Both the position numbers and the translations under genes were made by a program. DNA of 56,357 nucleotides, taken from positions 1-56,357 of IMG/VR virus record IMGVR_UViG_3300047509_000227. One strand, 5' to 3'. Origin of the DNA: a virus. The notes below the pieces were generated by a model, which saw nothing but the letters and a program-made list of their open reading frames with translations, had not been told where the DNA came from and searched no databases. Positions 14,722 to 23,845 of this stretch are shown piece after piece; the stretch's first letter is position 1; each line of letters opens with the position of its first letter.

Positions 14722-16446
14722 TTATTGCCCTCCCACCGGCACAAGGCCCTTGCCAGGAATCCACCGATGAGTGACTCGGTCGGCAGGCGCAGCAGTCGGT
14801 CCGATGTTGAGCCCCCCGCCAGTCTTCGTCGGGAGCTTCATCATGTTCTGATGGTCGTTGAAGTAGGTGTAGAAGTCGGTCAGCTCCCCAGGGATTTTGC
14901 CCGCATGGACACCCTCGCGATATTGAGGCCACATTTCACTTCTGGCGTAGCCAAGTTGGAGGTGATACTTGGCCTGGTTTAGGAGCGTCAAGAGAGCTTT
15001 GGGGTCGGTCGCAGAAGACATCATCGAGAGGAAGGCATCGACCTCCGACCGCATTACGCGACCAGTGCCTTGGGCTGCAGCCTTCAATTCCGAGATCACA
15101 AGCGGCTTGACGTTGGCCTCGAAGACCTGCGTATCGGCGAGTGAGGCGTTGCCGACCTTATCAATGTCTTTCTGTGTGAAGCCAGTAAAACCAGCGTTCC
15201 GCAAGCCTTGCATGAGGCGGGCGAGCGAGCCTCGCGTGTCAGCCAAGCCACCCGACTCGAAATGCTGCAGTGCCTGAGTCATTGTATCGAAGCGGTTCAT
15301 CGCCGTGGGGATCTCTCTCGCGTCCGTGGCCATGTCGGAGGTGATCTCCCCAGCAACCTTGCCGGAGGCCTCATTCGCAGTGGCCTCGCTCTGCGACGGG
15401 CCGGTCATGAGGTGTGGCCCGCCAGCAGGCCCAGCCTGTGGCCCAAGTTTGTGCGTCTGCTCATACCTGTCGGCCAGGGCGTTCGCGATGGTGTCGTTGG
15501 GAGCGGCTGCAATGGCGGCGTCGATATTGCCCTTATGCGCCGCCAGGAGGTTATCGAGGGCCTTTGGCGAGGGCGCAGCGGCAGACTGACCTTCTGCTGG
15601 AGGTGGCCCTCCTGGCTCGTTCATCGTCAGCGGCGTGGCCGTGCTGCCTTGCTGCAGCACCGTCGTCGGGATGCCCTTTGGGCCGAGTGGCTGCGTTGCA
15701 TAGGCCGGAGCAGGAGTCATTGGGACGGCATTCGCCGGGGCGAAGCCTCCGCCGAACTGCGGTGGGAGCTGCACTCCGAACTGCTTCATCCCGCCAGTAT
15801 CGACAGTCGTCGGCTTCCCAATAATTCCCGAGATCGAGTCTGGTGGCAAACCAGCGGCGAGCGAGTAGCCAACAATTCGCTGTCCAAGGACGGCCCTCGC
15901 GGCTTGAGGGTCCTTTGGTAAGTCTGCCAAGAGAGACTTCTGAAGTGAGTCGAGGGCCGGGCCGACCTGTTCTCTGGCCATCGGCGACATCGAGGCCAGA
16001 GCATTGGTCTTAATCGCGTCCCACTGGCTTGGATCAGCCAACAGTGTCGGCATCATCTTATAAAAAGACTCGAGTCCCGACGACGATTGTTTGGCGACCT
16101 CGCCCTGGGCCTGAATCAGCGAGAGGTTGGCCGAGCGGAGAGTGTTGATGGTCTCGCCTGCGAATGGCGCGGTGATTGGGTCGGCCAAGAGGGCCTTGAT
16201 TGCGGACTCGGTATCAGGCGAATTGGCGAGAATCTCACCCGAGCGCTGGCGCGCAGCGAAGGTCTGCTGGAAGAGGGTGTTCGCGTTTCTCTGGTTCTGA
16301 ATCTCGGCCCACTTGCCCATCGTCTCGGCAGCATTCGGCACGACCGGCTGAGCGATCGTCTCGTCGTGAGAGAGCGCACCAGGGTTGATACCTGGCTGTG
16401 CCGGGTTAATGCCGCCACCAGAGAGGGAGAACATATTGTCAGGCAT
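14722..16446 (-). CDS. internal virion protein
   Basis: A 574-residue protein, Ala/Pro-rich in the middle, with helical N- and C-terminal parts. The C-terminal third (FTQKDIDKVGNASLADTQ, LKAAAQGTGRVMRSEVDAF) is predicted mostly helical and is common in large ejection-type virion proteins. It starts MPDNMFSLSGGG and is separated by three bases from the 683-residue protein. It is probably ejected with the DNA or part of an internal core; no enzyme motif is seen. Confidence 0.6.
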   Translation of the reverse strand: MPDNMFSLSGGGINPAQPGINPGALSHDETIAQPVVPNAAETMGKWAEIQNQRNANTLFQQTFAARQRSGEILANSPDTESAIKALLADPITAPFAGETINTLRSANLSLIQAQGEVAKQSSSGLESFYKMMPTLLADPSQWDAIKTNALASMSPMAREQVGPALDSLQKSLLADLPKDPQAARAVLGQRIVGYSLAAGLPPDSISGIIGKPTTVDTGGMKQFGVQLPPQFGGGFAPANAVPMTPAPAYATQPLGPKGIPTTVLQQGSTATPLTMNEPGGPPPAEGQSAAAPSPKALDNLLAAHKGNIDAAIAAAPNDTIANALADRYEQTHKLGPQAGPAGGPHLMTGPSQSEATANEASGKVAGEITSDMATDAREIPTAMNRFDTMTQALQHFESGGLADTRGSLARLMQGLRNAGFTGFTQKDIDKVGNASLADTQVFEANVKPLVISELKAAAQGTGRVMRSEVDAFLSMMSSATDPKALLTLLNQAKYHLQLGYARSEMWPQYREGVHAGKIPGELTDFYTYFNDHQNMMKLPTKTGGGLNIGPTAAPADRVTHRWIPGKGLVPVGGQ

Positions 16447-16458
16447 CTCTCGTCTCCA

Positions 16459-16833
16459 CTACTGAATGGGTGGAAGTGGAGCCACGTCTACTGGCGCGGG
16501 CATCAAGCCATTTGTTGGGGCTGCAGGCGCAGCAGCAGGTACGGCCGCAGTCGCTGCCGTAGTCGGGGTGCCGATGGGCGTCCCAGGAGGCCCGAGCCCG
16601 AGTACTTTCTGCGAGAACCAGGGGATTGGAGCCATGCCGGAGGATCGGCCGAGCAGCGCTTGGGCAATGAACGGAATCGGGGCCAAGTTTGGCAGCGCCT
16701 GCTGCGGCGAGGCCGCGATGTAAGAGTGCATGGCGGCGACATCAGCTGGCGTGCCTGGGGCCTCGACCTGTGCCACAGCAGTCGATTTCGGCCCCAGCAT
16801 TCTCGCAATGCCAAACGGGTCACTGTTGAGCAT
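16459..16833 (-). CDS. Ala/Pro-rich virion-region protein
   Basis: A 124-residue protein starting at ATG 16833, which overlaps the end of the next upstream gene. The longer in-frame start at 16902 would lie wholly within that gene. It is low-complexity (AAAPAAPTN..., TPTTAATAAVPAA) with two short hydrophobic patches. Only its place among ejection genes hints at a role. Confidence 0.5.
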   Translation of the reverse strand: MLNSDPFGIARMLGPKSTAVAQVEAPGTPADVAAMHSYIAASPQQALPNLAPIPFIAQALLGRSSGMAPIPWFSQKVLGLGPPGTPIGTPTTAATAAVPAAAPAAPTNGLMPAPVDVAPLPPIQ

Positions 16834-17302
16834 CTGGCGCTCCCTCTTCGGCAGGCGCAGCCTGCGAGCTATCGTCAGGTCCAGCCTGTGGCCCCATCGC
16901 ATTCGCTTGCGCCTGCTGCAATTCCCCGACCCTCTGTTGCACGTGCTGCCCGGCGAGCGACTGCAGCGCCGTCACGCCCATAGCGAAGCGGGCCTTCTGC
17001 AACACCGGCTGCAGCTGTTGCTCGCGCTGGAGCATGGCTTTCCACATCTGCTCGACCCAGCCAGCGAGAGCCTGACCGTCCTTCGGCATACCAGCGAGCA
17101 GCCCTGCGAGGCCCGCCGGGGTGAGGCCCTTCCCGACGAGGTGCGACGCCGAGCGCACGACATCGTCCTGCTCGACGAAATCCCCCAGGTCGCGTAGCGA
17201 CTGCAACTGCTGCCTGACGGCATCGAGGTTCGCAAAGCGATCCGCGACCTTGTCGTACTGGGCCTTTGCGCTGGCGTGGGCCTGAGTCAGGTGTTCGATC
17301 AC
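16820..17302 (-). CDS. coiled-coil virion-region protein
   Basis: A 160-residue helical protein, rich in Gln and Ala. Long amphipathic helices (QAHASAKAQYDKVADRFANL and QMWKAMLQREQQLQPVLQKA) suggest a coiled coil. An intervening LVGKGLTPAGLAGLLAGMP is a helical turn motif. It is encoded between the DNA-transfer-type protein and the Ala/Pro-rich protein. A chaperone or internal-protein role is possible but not shown. Confidence 0.55.
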   Translation of the reverse strand: MIEHLTQAHASAKAQYDKVADRFANLDAVRQQLQSLRDLGDFVEQDDVVRSASHLVGKGLTPAGLAGLLAGMPKDGQALAGWVEQMWKAMLQREQQLQPVLQKARFAMGVTALQSLAGQHVQQRVGELQQAQANAMGPQAGPDDSSQAAPAEEGAPDAQQ

Positions 17303-17305
17303 CTT

Positions 17306-17923
17306 CTATCCTCCGAACATTGCCATCAAACTCGCCATCATGCCGCCGTTGGAACTGCCCCCGCCATACATGCCCGCGCCAGAGCCGAAGCCAGTCATGT
17401 AGCCCATGGCGTTGTTGATGCCTCCGGCCATTGCATTCGCCCCGCCCACCACGGCGTTCGATTCACCTTGGGCTGCGGTCTGCGCCCCAGCGCCAATCCC
17501 TGCCGCCGCACTTTCTCCAACCCCCAGGAGGTTCATATAGTTCCCAACCTGCTGTTGGTAGGTCGTCGAGGCGAGGCCCTCGGCGTAGTTCGCTGCGCCC
17601 TTCATGGCCGCGCCACTGCTGCCCAGCCCCTGGGCGGCGAAACCATTCTGAGTCGCCTTCATCCCATTGTCGAGGGCGAACTGGTACCCGGGAGTGGCCT
17701 GCAATGCCTTGAGCGCCCCTGCAGAGCCCTGCGGCCCAATGCCGAGCAAATTCATCAGCCCAGGAATGGCGGATGTACCTGCCTGCATGAACGGCGAGAG
17801 GTCTTTCTGAACAGTATTAAACGCCGACTCTTGAAATTGAAGGGCCTGTTTTTCGGCCTCCGACTGCAAATTCGCCCCATAGATCGAGCTTCCAGCCATC
17901 GCCAGTCCACCAAGGCAGCTCAT
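17306..17923 (-). CDS. DNA transfer/ejection protein
   Basis: A 205-residue protein of a class often named phage DNA transfer protein. The conserved look is ALQATPGYQFALDNGMKATQ followed by AAQGLGSSGAAMKGAANYA and TYQQQVGNYMNLLGVG. The N-terminus (CLGGLAMAGSSIYGA) is hydrophobic and could act as a membrane or maturation signal. The C-terminus is Gly/Met-rich. It overlaps the acetyltransferase-like gene by ATGA. The role in genome delivery is by family resemblance. Confidence 0.7.
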   Translation of the reverse strand: MSCLGGLAMAGSSIYGANLQSEAEKQALQFQESAFNTVQKDLSPFMQAGTSAIPGLMNLLGIGPQGSAGALKALQATPGYQFALDNGMKATQNGFAAQGLGSSGAAMKGAANYAEGLASTTYQQQVGNYMNLLGVGESAAAGIGAGAQTAAQGESNAVVGGANAMAGGINNAMGYMTGFGSGAGMYGGGSSNGGMMASLMAMFGG

Positions 17924-18402
17924 CTCTCAAGCCCTTTCGGTTCGTTCAGCCAGATCAAATACGTCATCTCGTAGGGCGTTCCGCCCTGACGCTTAAACAT
18001 CGTGTCGAGGGCAAAGCCCGAGGCAAACTGATGATGGGGCAACAACAGATTGATGCCATTGGCCCGAAGGTCGCGCTTCGACGTAGCCCAGAGTCGTATG
18101 GCGGCGCTCGTATGACGCCCCTCCTTCGAGACATACCACGGTCCCATCTGCGCTACGCGCAGCCCCTCCGAGAAGAGATGCCAGCCGAGATACCACACGA
18201 TGTAGCCGAGCAGCCCCTCGGAGCCTCTGGCAATCCAGAACCTGACGTTGCCCGCACGCTCGATCTCCCTAATACGGAGATGGTCGAGCTTGAAGGTCAC
18301 ACCATTCTCCCCAATCTCCTCATGATGGAGACGCATGAGCGGCTCGGCCTCGCGACAAAAGCTGTCCCAGGATTCGCGGCTGATAGTCGGTTGCTCTGTC
18401 AA
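17920..18402 (-). CDS. GNAT-like acetyltransferase
   Basis: A 160-residue protein with a GNAT-like layout. The sequence VRFWIARGSEGLLGYIVWYL matches the beta4 strand that leads into the acetyl-CoA site. It is followed by MGPWYVSKEGRHTSAAIRLW, where an R/G-x-x-G/A acetyl-CoA loop would lie, but that loop is not canonical. Proteins of this type are encoded in the tail/ejection regions of several podophages. Substrate unknown. It overlaps both neighbours by four bases. Confidence 0.65.
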   Translation of the reverse strand: MTEQPTISRESWDSFCREAEPLMRLHHEEIGENGVTFKLDHLRIREIERAGNVRFWIARGSEGLLGYIVWYLGWHLFSEGLRVAQMGPWYVSKEGRHTSAAIRLWATSKRDLRANGINLLLPHHQFASGFALDTMFKRQGGTPYEMTYLIWLNEPKGLER

Positions 18403-19010
18403 TTCAGTCCACTCGTTGCAATGGCCTGCGAGAGTGTCTCAACCTCCTGCCGAAAGGCCAACATCTGTTGTTGCCTAGTCTGGAGATGTCTGATGCGCTC
18501 CCTCATGTCGATCTGGACATTCTGCCTCGCTATGGCAGCCCACCAGTTATGATTATGGGCCACGCCGAGAGTGTGTTCGAATAGTTGCGCGCAGCGCTCT
18601 TCGTCTTCAAGTTCGACGTACTCCCAGACCTTGACATCGGGAAGTGAGGCGACTGTGTCGAGCGCAATCGCTCTGCGGAAGAGTTCTTCCTGATCCACAT
18701 TGGTCACACCGAGCCTGACAAACGAGGCATAGACCTCGCGAAGTGGCCTCCGGACGACGACGACCTTAGCAGAGGGCAATGCATGGCGCAAGACCCTCCA
18801 GCCCACCACGGCCCCGGTTTCGACCACCCCCGTCAGAACGCTGAAGCGCCCCAACCAGTCCTGGACGCTGTCGCAGTACGCGGCGAGATCGTGGCCGCAA
18901 GAGAAGAGGCCGTATGAAAGGAACTGTGCGAGCCACGCACTTCGCGAGCGTGGGAGGCAGAGTATGATAAATTGCTTCGCCGGAGGTGCCGCTAGGAGGT
19001 GATCAGACAT
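18399..19010 (-). CDS. sulfotransferase-like protein
   Basis: A 203-residue protein with the look of a PAPS-dependent sulfotransferase. FIILCLPRSRSAWLAQFLSY near the N-terminus is the 5'-phosphosulfate-binding loop (P-R-S-x-S-x-W-L), and KVVVVRRPLREVYASFVRLG is the 3'-phosphate motif (R-x-P-x-x-x-x-x-S). The last 40 residues are a charged helix (MRERIRHLQTRQQQMLAF). It may modify a virion protein or a host surface molecule. The acceptor cannot be read from the sequence. It is co-encoded with a GNAT-like gene in the late operon. Confidence 0.75.
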   Translation of the reverse strand: MSDHLLAAPPAKQFIILCLPRSRSAWLAQFLSYGLFSCGHDLAAYCDSVQDWLGRFSVLTGVVETGAVVGWRVLRHALPSAKVVVVRRPLREVYASFVRLGVTNVDQEELFRRAIALDTVASLPDVKVWEYVELEDEERCAQLFEHTLGVAHNHNWWAAIARQNVQIDMRERIRHLQTRQQQMLAFRQEVETLSQAIATSGLN

Positions 19011-20098
19011 GTCGCCCCCTTTGATGAGCCCGAGGCACTGAGCGATGCCATTACCCCAGCCATGGGGGTCTGCCCGAGATCGGTGTGCCCGGCGAACAAT
19101 TTTCTGTTCCCGGTGTTGTCGAGCACGTCCTGCGTTCCGACGTTGAATCCACTCGCGATGGTCTGTGGCGTGATGACGCTCACGGCTGACAAACCAAGGC
19201 AGTTGAAGACGTTTGGCAGCAGGACGGGTGTCGCGAACGCCCCGGACTGCTCTGGCTGACTCTGCCCAAAGACGAAGGGCACAGCGTTGGCTCCGGCCAA
19301 CTCCCAGATCACGACTCCGCCATTCGCCGTTGCGACTGCCATTGGCTGCTGGAGCGAAGGTTCGGCCACGCCCACTGGCTTGGTCAGAATATCGCCCCAG
19401 TCGGTGCCCGACCCATCCTCGACCTGCTTAGTCCAGCCTGCGGTGATTGTATCGTTGGCGGAGTTGAACGCCATTGCGACAAACAAGTTGCCACTCGTCG
19501 GTGGCGAGCCAAACGTCGCGGCGACTGCGGAAGTGGCCCAAGCAACCTGAACGACGGTCGGGGGAGTGCCTGGGGCGTAGCCACCCCCACCTCCGCCTGT
19601 GGCCGAGATTGTCCCATCAGGGAGGATCGTGATGGTCGTGCCATCCGGCTTGACTGCGCCAACATCGCTCGTCGTGGCGATTGGCAGGTCTGCTGGCACC
19701 AATAGACGGAACGTCGGCACAGCATCAGCGCCCGAGCCTGGCCCCGCGAAGACGGTATTTGCGCCCTGTGGGTTCCAGACAACCGTAAAATTCGGGTTGC
19801 CGTTCGCGTCAGTCGTTTCTGTAACGGTGAACTCGTCAGTCGGCAAGACAATTTGGAGTCCAGTGAGCATCTGGCCTAACATATCACCAGTTTGCGCATC
19901 GTGCATCGTGATCGGCAGCCCGGGCTGTTGCTTCGGATAGGCCGCGTTCGGGACCTCCGAGAACGACGAGCCATTTTTCTGCCACATCGCCGTCAGAAAC
20001 CATTGCCAGGCTTGCGAGACGTTCCCACTTCGATCAACGAAGGGGGCGTTGAACTGCGGAAACCCTGCGAAGCGTTGGTTTGACTGATTCGCGGTCAT
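18992..20098 (-). CDS. tail-associated structural protein
   Basis: A 368-residue protein starting at ATG 20098, which overlaps the gp10-like stop (ATGA). The N-terminus is helical (QAWQWFLTAMWQKNG). The middle contains TDEFTVTETTDANGNPNFTV and GAVKPDGTTITILPDGTISATGG, typical of beta-rich fibre or needle repeats. The C-terminal half (PPTVVQVAWATSAVAATFGS...) resembles a beta-sandwich domain found in many phage structural proteins. A tail fibre or needle role fits its place after the gp4- and gp10-like genes. Confidence 0.6.
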   Translation of the reverse strand: MTANQSNQRFAGFPQFNAPFVDRSGNVSQAWQWFLTAMWQKNGSSFSEVPNAAYPKQQPGLPITMHDAQTGDMLGQMLTGLQIVLPTDEFTVTETTDANGNPNFTVVWNPQGANTVFAGPGSGADAVPTFRLLVPADLPIATTSDVGAVKPDGTTITILPDGTISATGGGGGGYAPGTPPTVVQVAWATSAVAATFGSPPTSGNLFVAMAFNSANDTITAGWTKQVEDGSGTDWGDILTKPVGVAEPSLQQPMAVATANGGVVIWELAGANAVPFVFGQSQPEQSGAFATPVLLPNVFNCLGLSAVSVITPQTIASGFNVGTQDVLDNTGNRKLFAGHTDLGQTPMAGVMASLSASGSSKGATCLITS

Positions 20099-21675
20099 TT
20101 GGTCAGCACTTCTCCATCGACCCACCCACCAACGAGCGCTGCCGGGGCTGGGATCGAGTACTCAACTTCATACACCCGGTCCATAGCTTGGCCGAGATTT
20201 TGCCAGAACGGCCGGGTCGTGTATTCACCGAGTTCGCCTGAACTCTGCAAGAGCGCATTACCCCAGGAGCGGCCTCGGGTGTCGCTCCAGCGAAGGCTGA
20301 TCTTGGTGTTCGTCTGGGCCATGCCGACTTCGAGGTCGCACTGAAATTTCTTATGCCGAATCATGTGTCCCTCACCCGACACTGGCTTCCCGGTAGGGTC
20401 GAGGCCAATCATCAAATGCGGAAACGTCCTGACGAAGGAGATTGGCCCGGCGCTCGCCGCTGGGGCGAGGGTGTCGGTGTAAACGTCAGGATCAACGGCA
20501 TAGATCGTCCCGTTCTCCCAGTCACCCATCACCAGCTGGCCACTCTCAAGCCCTGGGAGGCAGCCTGTCTGGAAACCAACGTAGGCGAAACAGTTCGCCC
20601 GATGACGGTGCATCAGACCCGTGGCCGGGTCCGTCCAGGCCTCTTGATGCCATGCCAAGAGAGGGTCCTGAATCGAGTCGTCGAAGACCCAGGTCTGATC
20701 ACCCGAAGGGAAGGTTAGGAAGTAGAATGAGTGGCCATCGAACTGAAACGTAAAGCCAATGGCATCGGAGATGCTCCCGCCCTGATTATAGATCTGTCTG
20801 AGTTGAAACTCAATCGCGTGGTTGCTAATTCGAGTCGTCTCGTACCCTCGTCGCCTGAAGACGACGCCCTGCCCCTGTAGGTCTTGGCCGAGCCAGAACA
20901 CCGAGATGTCGGTCGAGGCGGCCGAGAATGGTGCAACACAACCATGTTCGATGTACGACCCGGGGAGCTTCGCAAACGGGAACAGCGGGTTCCCCGCGTC
21001 ATACCAGATCTCGCTCTTCTTCTTCCCGAGCAGGAGCATCTCGGTATTGTTAACGATGAGGGTCTGAAGATTGTCCGGATACGAGGTTTTGGCTGCGATG
21101 TAAGTCGGATCGAATGGCGGGCCGGAGTTGGAGAGCGACGATCGGAACTGATTCGTGCCAATCACAATCCAGAGCACGAAGGTGTCGAGATAGTCGAACT
21201 TGATTGTCCCGGAGAATGCTTCGTCGTTGAACGCGGCGAACTCTTGCGTCGGCGTACTGCTGCCGAGGGTGACGTTGTAGCCAAACGGCGTTCCATCTCC
21301 GACGAACAGCAGATTCCTATTGTCGATCATCGTCGCAGGGACTGGCAAATACGCCTGCAACTGCCCAAGAGTCTGGAGGGACCAAACTTTCGTCTGCGTG
21401 TCGATGTTGACGGCGAATAGAGTCTGGCCAATCACCGCATAGACCTGGCCATTCGTGGCCTGATATATACAGCGAACAGGAAATGGCGAGCCGGGGGTCC
21501 AGCCCGCAGGCCGAGGGGCCTGAATCAGAGGCCTCAGGCCAGGCCGTTGATAGTGGATGATCGGCGTTGGGGAGTCTTGCCGATTGGCCTCCGGGTAGAG
21601 GTTGATGCACCGCTGGCAATTTGCCAGAATGCTTCGGGGGCTATATGCGCCCCCGATGAGCGGGAATCGGTGCAC
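20095..21675 (-). CDS. P22 gp10-like tail (packaged DNA stabilisation) protein
   Basis: A 526-residue protein resembling P22 gp10, the tail factor that closes the portal after packaging. The family start is clear: FPLIGGAYSPRSILANCQRC, then INLYPEANRQ and YQRPGLRPLI. Further blocks are repeated beta-propeller-like strands (VYAVIGQTLFAVN, NRNLLFVGDGTPFGYNV) and ISVFWLGQDLQGQGVVFRR. It is about the length of gp10 (472) plus an extra domain. It forms part of a conserved gp4-gp10 gene pair, split here by two small paralogous genes. Confidence 0.85.
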   Translation of the reverse strand: MHRFPLIGGAYSPRSILANCQRCINLYPEANRQDSPTPIIHYQRPGLRPLIQAPRPAGWTPGSPFPVRCIYQATNGQVYAVIGQTLFAVNIDTQTKVWSLQTLGQLQAYLPVPATMIDNRNLLFVGDGTPFGYNVTLGSSTPTQEFAAFNDEAFSGTIKFDYLDTFVLWIVIGTNQFRSSLSNSGPPFDPTYIAAKTSYPDNLQTLIVNNTEMLLLGKKKSEIWYDAGNPLFPFAKLPGSYIEHGCVAPFSAASTDISVFWLGQDLQGQGVVFRRRGYETTRISNHAIEFQLRQIYNQGGSISDAIGFTFQFDGHSFYFLTFPSGDQTWVFDDSIQDPLLAWHQEAWTDPATGLMHRHRANCFAYVGFQTGCLPGLESGQLVMGDWENGTIYAVDPDVYTDTLAPAASAGPISFVRTFPHLMIGLDPTGKPVSGEGHMIRHKKFQCDLEVGMAQTNTKISLRWSDTRGRSWGNALLQSSGELGEYTTRPFWQNLGQAMDRVYEVEYSIPAPAALVGGWVDGEVLTK

Positions 21676-21687
21676 CCTCAGTCACCA

Positions 21688-22080
21688 CTATGCCGAGGTG
21701 AATTGCTTCCACAGGCCCTGCTTGTAGCAGACATAGACCGAACTTTTGGTCGTGGCCTGAGTGATGGAAGCCGCACCGGCACCTCCGGCAACGGCCGAGC
21801 CAACGATCTTGTCTGCCACGCCAGCATTGTTCGTATTGGCGAACACCGCGAGCGTAGCCGCGCCATCATTGATGACCCAGCACGTCAGTCCCGCGAACGC
21901 CGGAGGTAGCATGACCGAGTCGTTGTTGGTGGCACAGACTGAGACTTCATTGATCCAGGATGCAAGCACCGGACACCCTACGGCACCGCCACCGGCGAGC
22001 GCCGTGATGGTGTTGACCGGGCCGGAGCCCTGAAAGTATGCAGCGACCGAAGATTGGTAGCCGGGTGTTTGAGCAGTCAT
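21688..22080 (-). CDS. small beta-rich virion protein, paralogue 1
   Basis: A 130-residue protein, homologous to the next gene upstream in the operon (22123-22557). They share a WINEVSVCATNNDSVMLPP / FINEVSVCATNGDSVILPQ block and an INDGAATLAVF block. The fold is probably a beta-barrel or jelly-roll, a decoration- or fibre-type domain. It lies between the gp4-like and gp10-like tail genes. Confidence 0.65.
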   Translation of the reverse strand: MTAQTPGYQSSVAAYFQGSGPVNTITALAGGGAVGCPVLASWINEVSVCATNNDSVMLPPAFAGLTCWVINDGAATLAVFANTNNAGVADKIVGSAVAGGAGAASITQATTKSSVYVCYKQGLWKQFTSA

Positions 22081-22122
22081 TTCTTTCGTTCCTTCTGAGA
22101 AAGGCGCCGCTATGGCGCGGGA

Positions 22123-22557
22123 TTATGACTGGAGGGCCTGCTTCCAGATTCCTGGAGAGATGCAGTAGTAGGCCGCGGTCGCAGTCGTAAGTTGGTTGGC
22201 ACTCGTAGTGCTCGCGGCCGAGCCGGAAGGTATGATCGCATCCGCGACTCCGGTTGCTGGATTGGACTGGAGCGGGAAGACCGCAAGAGTGGCTGCGCCA
22301 TCGTTGATGATGTTGATTGTCCGACCCGGGATGGCCTGAGGCAGAATAACAGAGTCTCCGTTCGTGGCGCAGACCGAGACCTCGTTGATGAAGCGGTTGC
22401 AGATGACTGTCGTAGTCGCACCGCCTCCGGCCAGGGCCGTCAGGCCAAACTGGCTACTCGTCATTAGCCCGGCGAGATTCAGCAGGTCTCTGCCATCGAT
22501 CAGTCTCTCACCCTGGACGAACGAGGGCCATAGTTGTCGAAGTGTCGAGATTGTCAT
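22123..22557 (-). CDS. small beta-rich virion protein, paralogue 2
   Basis: A 144-residue paralogue of the protein at 21688-22080, with an additional 25-residue N-terminal part (TISTLRQLWPSFVQGERL). It shares NEVSVCATN-DSV-LP and INDGAATLAVF. The two genes are tandem, which suggests a duplication followed by divergence. A virion surface or tail role is inferred from position only. Confidence 0.65.
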   Translation of the reverse strand: MTISTLRQLWPSFVQGERLIDGRDLLNLAGLMTSSQFGLTALAGGGATTTVICNRFINEVSVCATNGDSVILPQAIPGRTINIINDGAATLAVFPLQSNPATGVADAIIPSGSAASTTSANQLTTATAAYYCISPGIWKQALQS

Positions 22558-22572
22558 CGAAAGGCGCTCCTG

Positions 22573-23406
22573 TTAGTAGGACTGATCGGAGAAGATGTTG
22601 TAGATGCCGGGCCGACTTAGATCGGCAGGAATGGACAGCGCAGCAATAGCGGCATTCGCTCCGCGTAGCGTCGCAAGGGCGTCCTTGGCCAGGCCTGGAA
22701 GCATGTCCCCTGGATAGGTCGGAAAACTGTAGTACGACCGAGCCCTCAAGGCAAGGTTGTACAGCAGGGCCGAATAGTATTCGTAGGGCAGCGTCAGCGT
22801 GATCGACAAATTCGGGAACGAGACTGGCAACTGTTCCTTAAAGGTCACGCCCAGAGCGTAGTTATTGGCCTGCGCCACTGGCCATGGGTAGATCAGCCCC
22901 AGGGGCCATGCTGGATCGTAGAAGTACCACCCAGGGAAGCTGACCAACTGCTTCAGCGCGATTCTATTATAGTCTTCTTTTGCGTGCAGCATCGCCAGTG
23001 GGTAATCGATCTGATTTGGTTGGCTCTGCGTGATCTGACGCAGAAAGGCTGACTCGAGCTTATCTGGCCGAGATGACTTCTTCGACTGTTGCCCAGCCGC
23101 CGCCCCAGAACCAAACTGTGGCCCGAACTGGGCGTTCCACTGATCCGAGGCAACATCCGTGTTGATGTTCCCTCCAGGGCCGATTGTGTAGAACTGAGCG
23201 CCAGTCGAGGGCAGCATGTAGGTGATAAGATGATACACGAGGTATCGCTTGCGCTGCCACTGTTGCAGCATCCACTGCATTCTCGCCCAGATTGCGTTGA
23301 TGTCCTCCGCGAGTGGCGTCTGCCCAGTCCCAAGGGCACCGCTCTCTTTCGCCGCCTCGAAGCAGATGTCCCTGACGGTAGTGGTGGTTGGGTCGAGTTC
23401 GCTCAC
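22573..23406 (-). CDS. P22 gp4-like tail accessory factor
   Basis: A 277-residue protein of the P22 gp4 type, which joins the portal to the tail. N-terminal helices carry TVRDICFEAAKESGALGTGQ and AEDINAIWARMQWMLQQWQ, and the middle holds LPSTGAQFYTIGPGG. Then comes YEYYSALLYNLALRARSYYS, typical of the family. Longer than P22 gp4 (166) by C-terminal additions, as in many related phages. It is encoded just downstream of a signal-peptide gene and before the two small paralogues. Confidence 0.8.
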   Translation of the reverse strand: MSELDPTTTTVRDICFEAAKESGALGTGQTPLAEDINAIWARMQWMLQQWQRKRYLVYHLITYMLPSTGAQFYTIGPGGNINTDVASDQWNAQFGPQFGSGAAAGQQSKKSSRPDKLESAFLRQITQSQPNQIDYPLAMLHAKEDYNRIALKQLVSFPGWYFYDPAWPLGLIYPWPVAQANNYALGVTFKEQLPVSFPNLSITLTLPYEYYSALLYNLALRARSYYSFPTYPGDMLPGLAKDALATLRGANAAIAALSIPADLSRPGIYNIFSDQSY

Positions 23407-23407
23407 C

Positions 23408-23845
23408 TCAGGCGTTCCCTGAGGGGAAGAACGTCACGGCAGGGGCCGAGGCACCGAACCAACTTACCCTGACCTGATCTCCGGCGAGCACGCCAATGGC
23501 ACCGCCGACGAGGCTGACCTGAAACCACGTCACGCCGCTGTCGCGACTCAACTCGGCCTTGCCGTTCGCCAGCGTCAACGTCCCAAGAGATTGAACAAAA
23601 ATAATGGTCGGAGAGCCAAACAGGGCCTGTGCCACAGCCGTTCCCCCGGCTGACTTCAGCAGCTGGCTTGAGCAGATGACGTTCCGGACGTTCTGAGGGG
23701 TGATCGTCCCTGGAGGGACGTTGTCCGAGAACTCGCCCAAGAGTGTGGTCTGATTTTGGATCGCACAGGCAAGCTGCGCCTCTGCCCTCTCACTTGCGGC
23801 GACGAGGGCGAGGCCAACAACTGCCAGTGCGATCCAAACCTTCAC
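23408..23845 (-). CDS. exported small protein
   Basis: A 145-residue protein starting with a classic signal peptide: MKVWIALAVVGLALVAASERAEAQ, probably cut after AEA. The mature part is beta-rich with a Cys pair (LACAIQ, VICSSQ) that could form a disulfide, and ends RVSWFGASAPAVTFFPSGNA. A signal peptide on a gene between head and tail genes is odd. It may be a secreted late protein acting in the periplasm. Confidence 0.6.
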   Translation of the reverse strand: MKVWIALAVVGLALVAASERAEAQLACAIQNQTTLLGEFSDNVPPGTITPQNVRNVICSSQLLKSAGGTAVAQALFGSPTIIFVQSLGTLTLANGKAELSRDSGVTWFQVSLVGGAIGVLAGDQVRVSWFGASAPAVTFFPSGNA

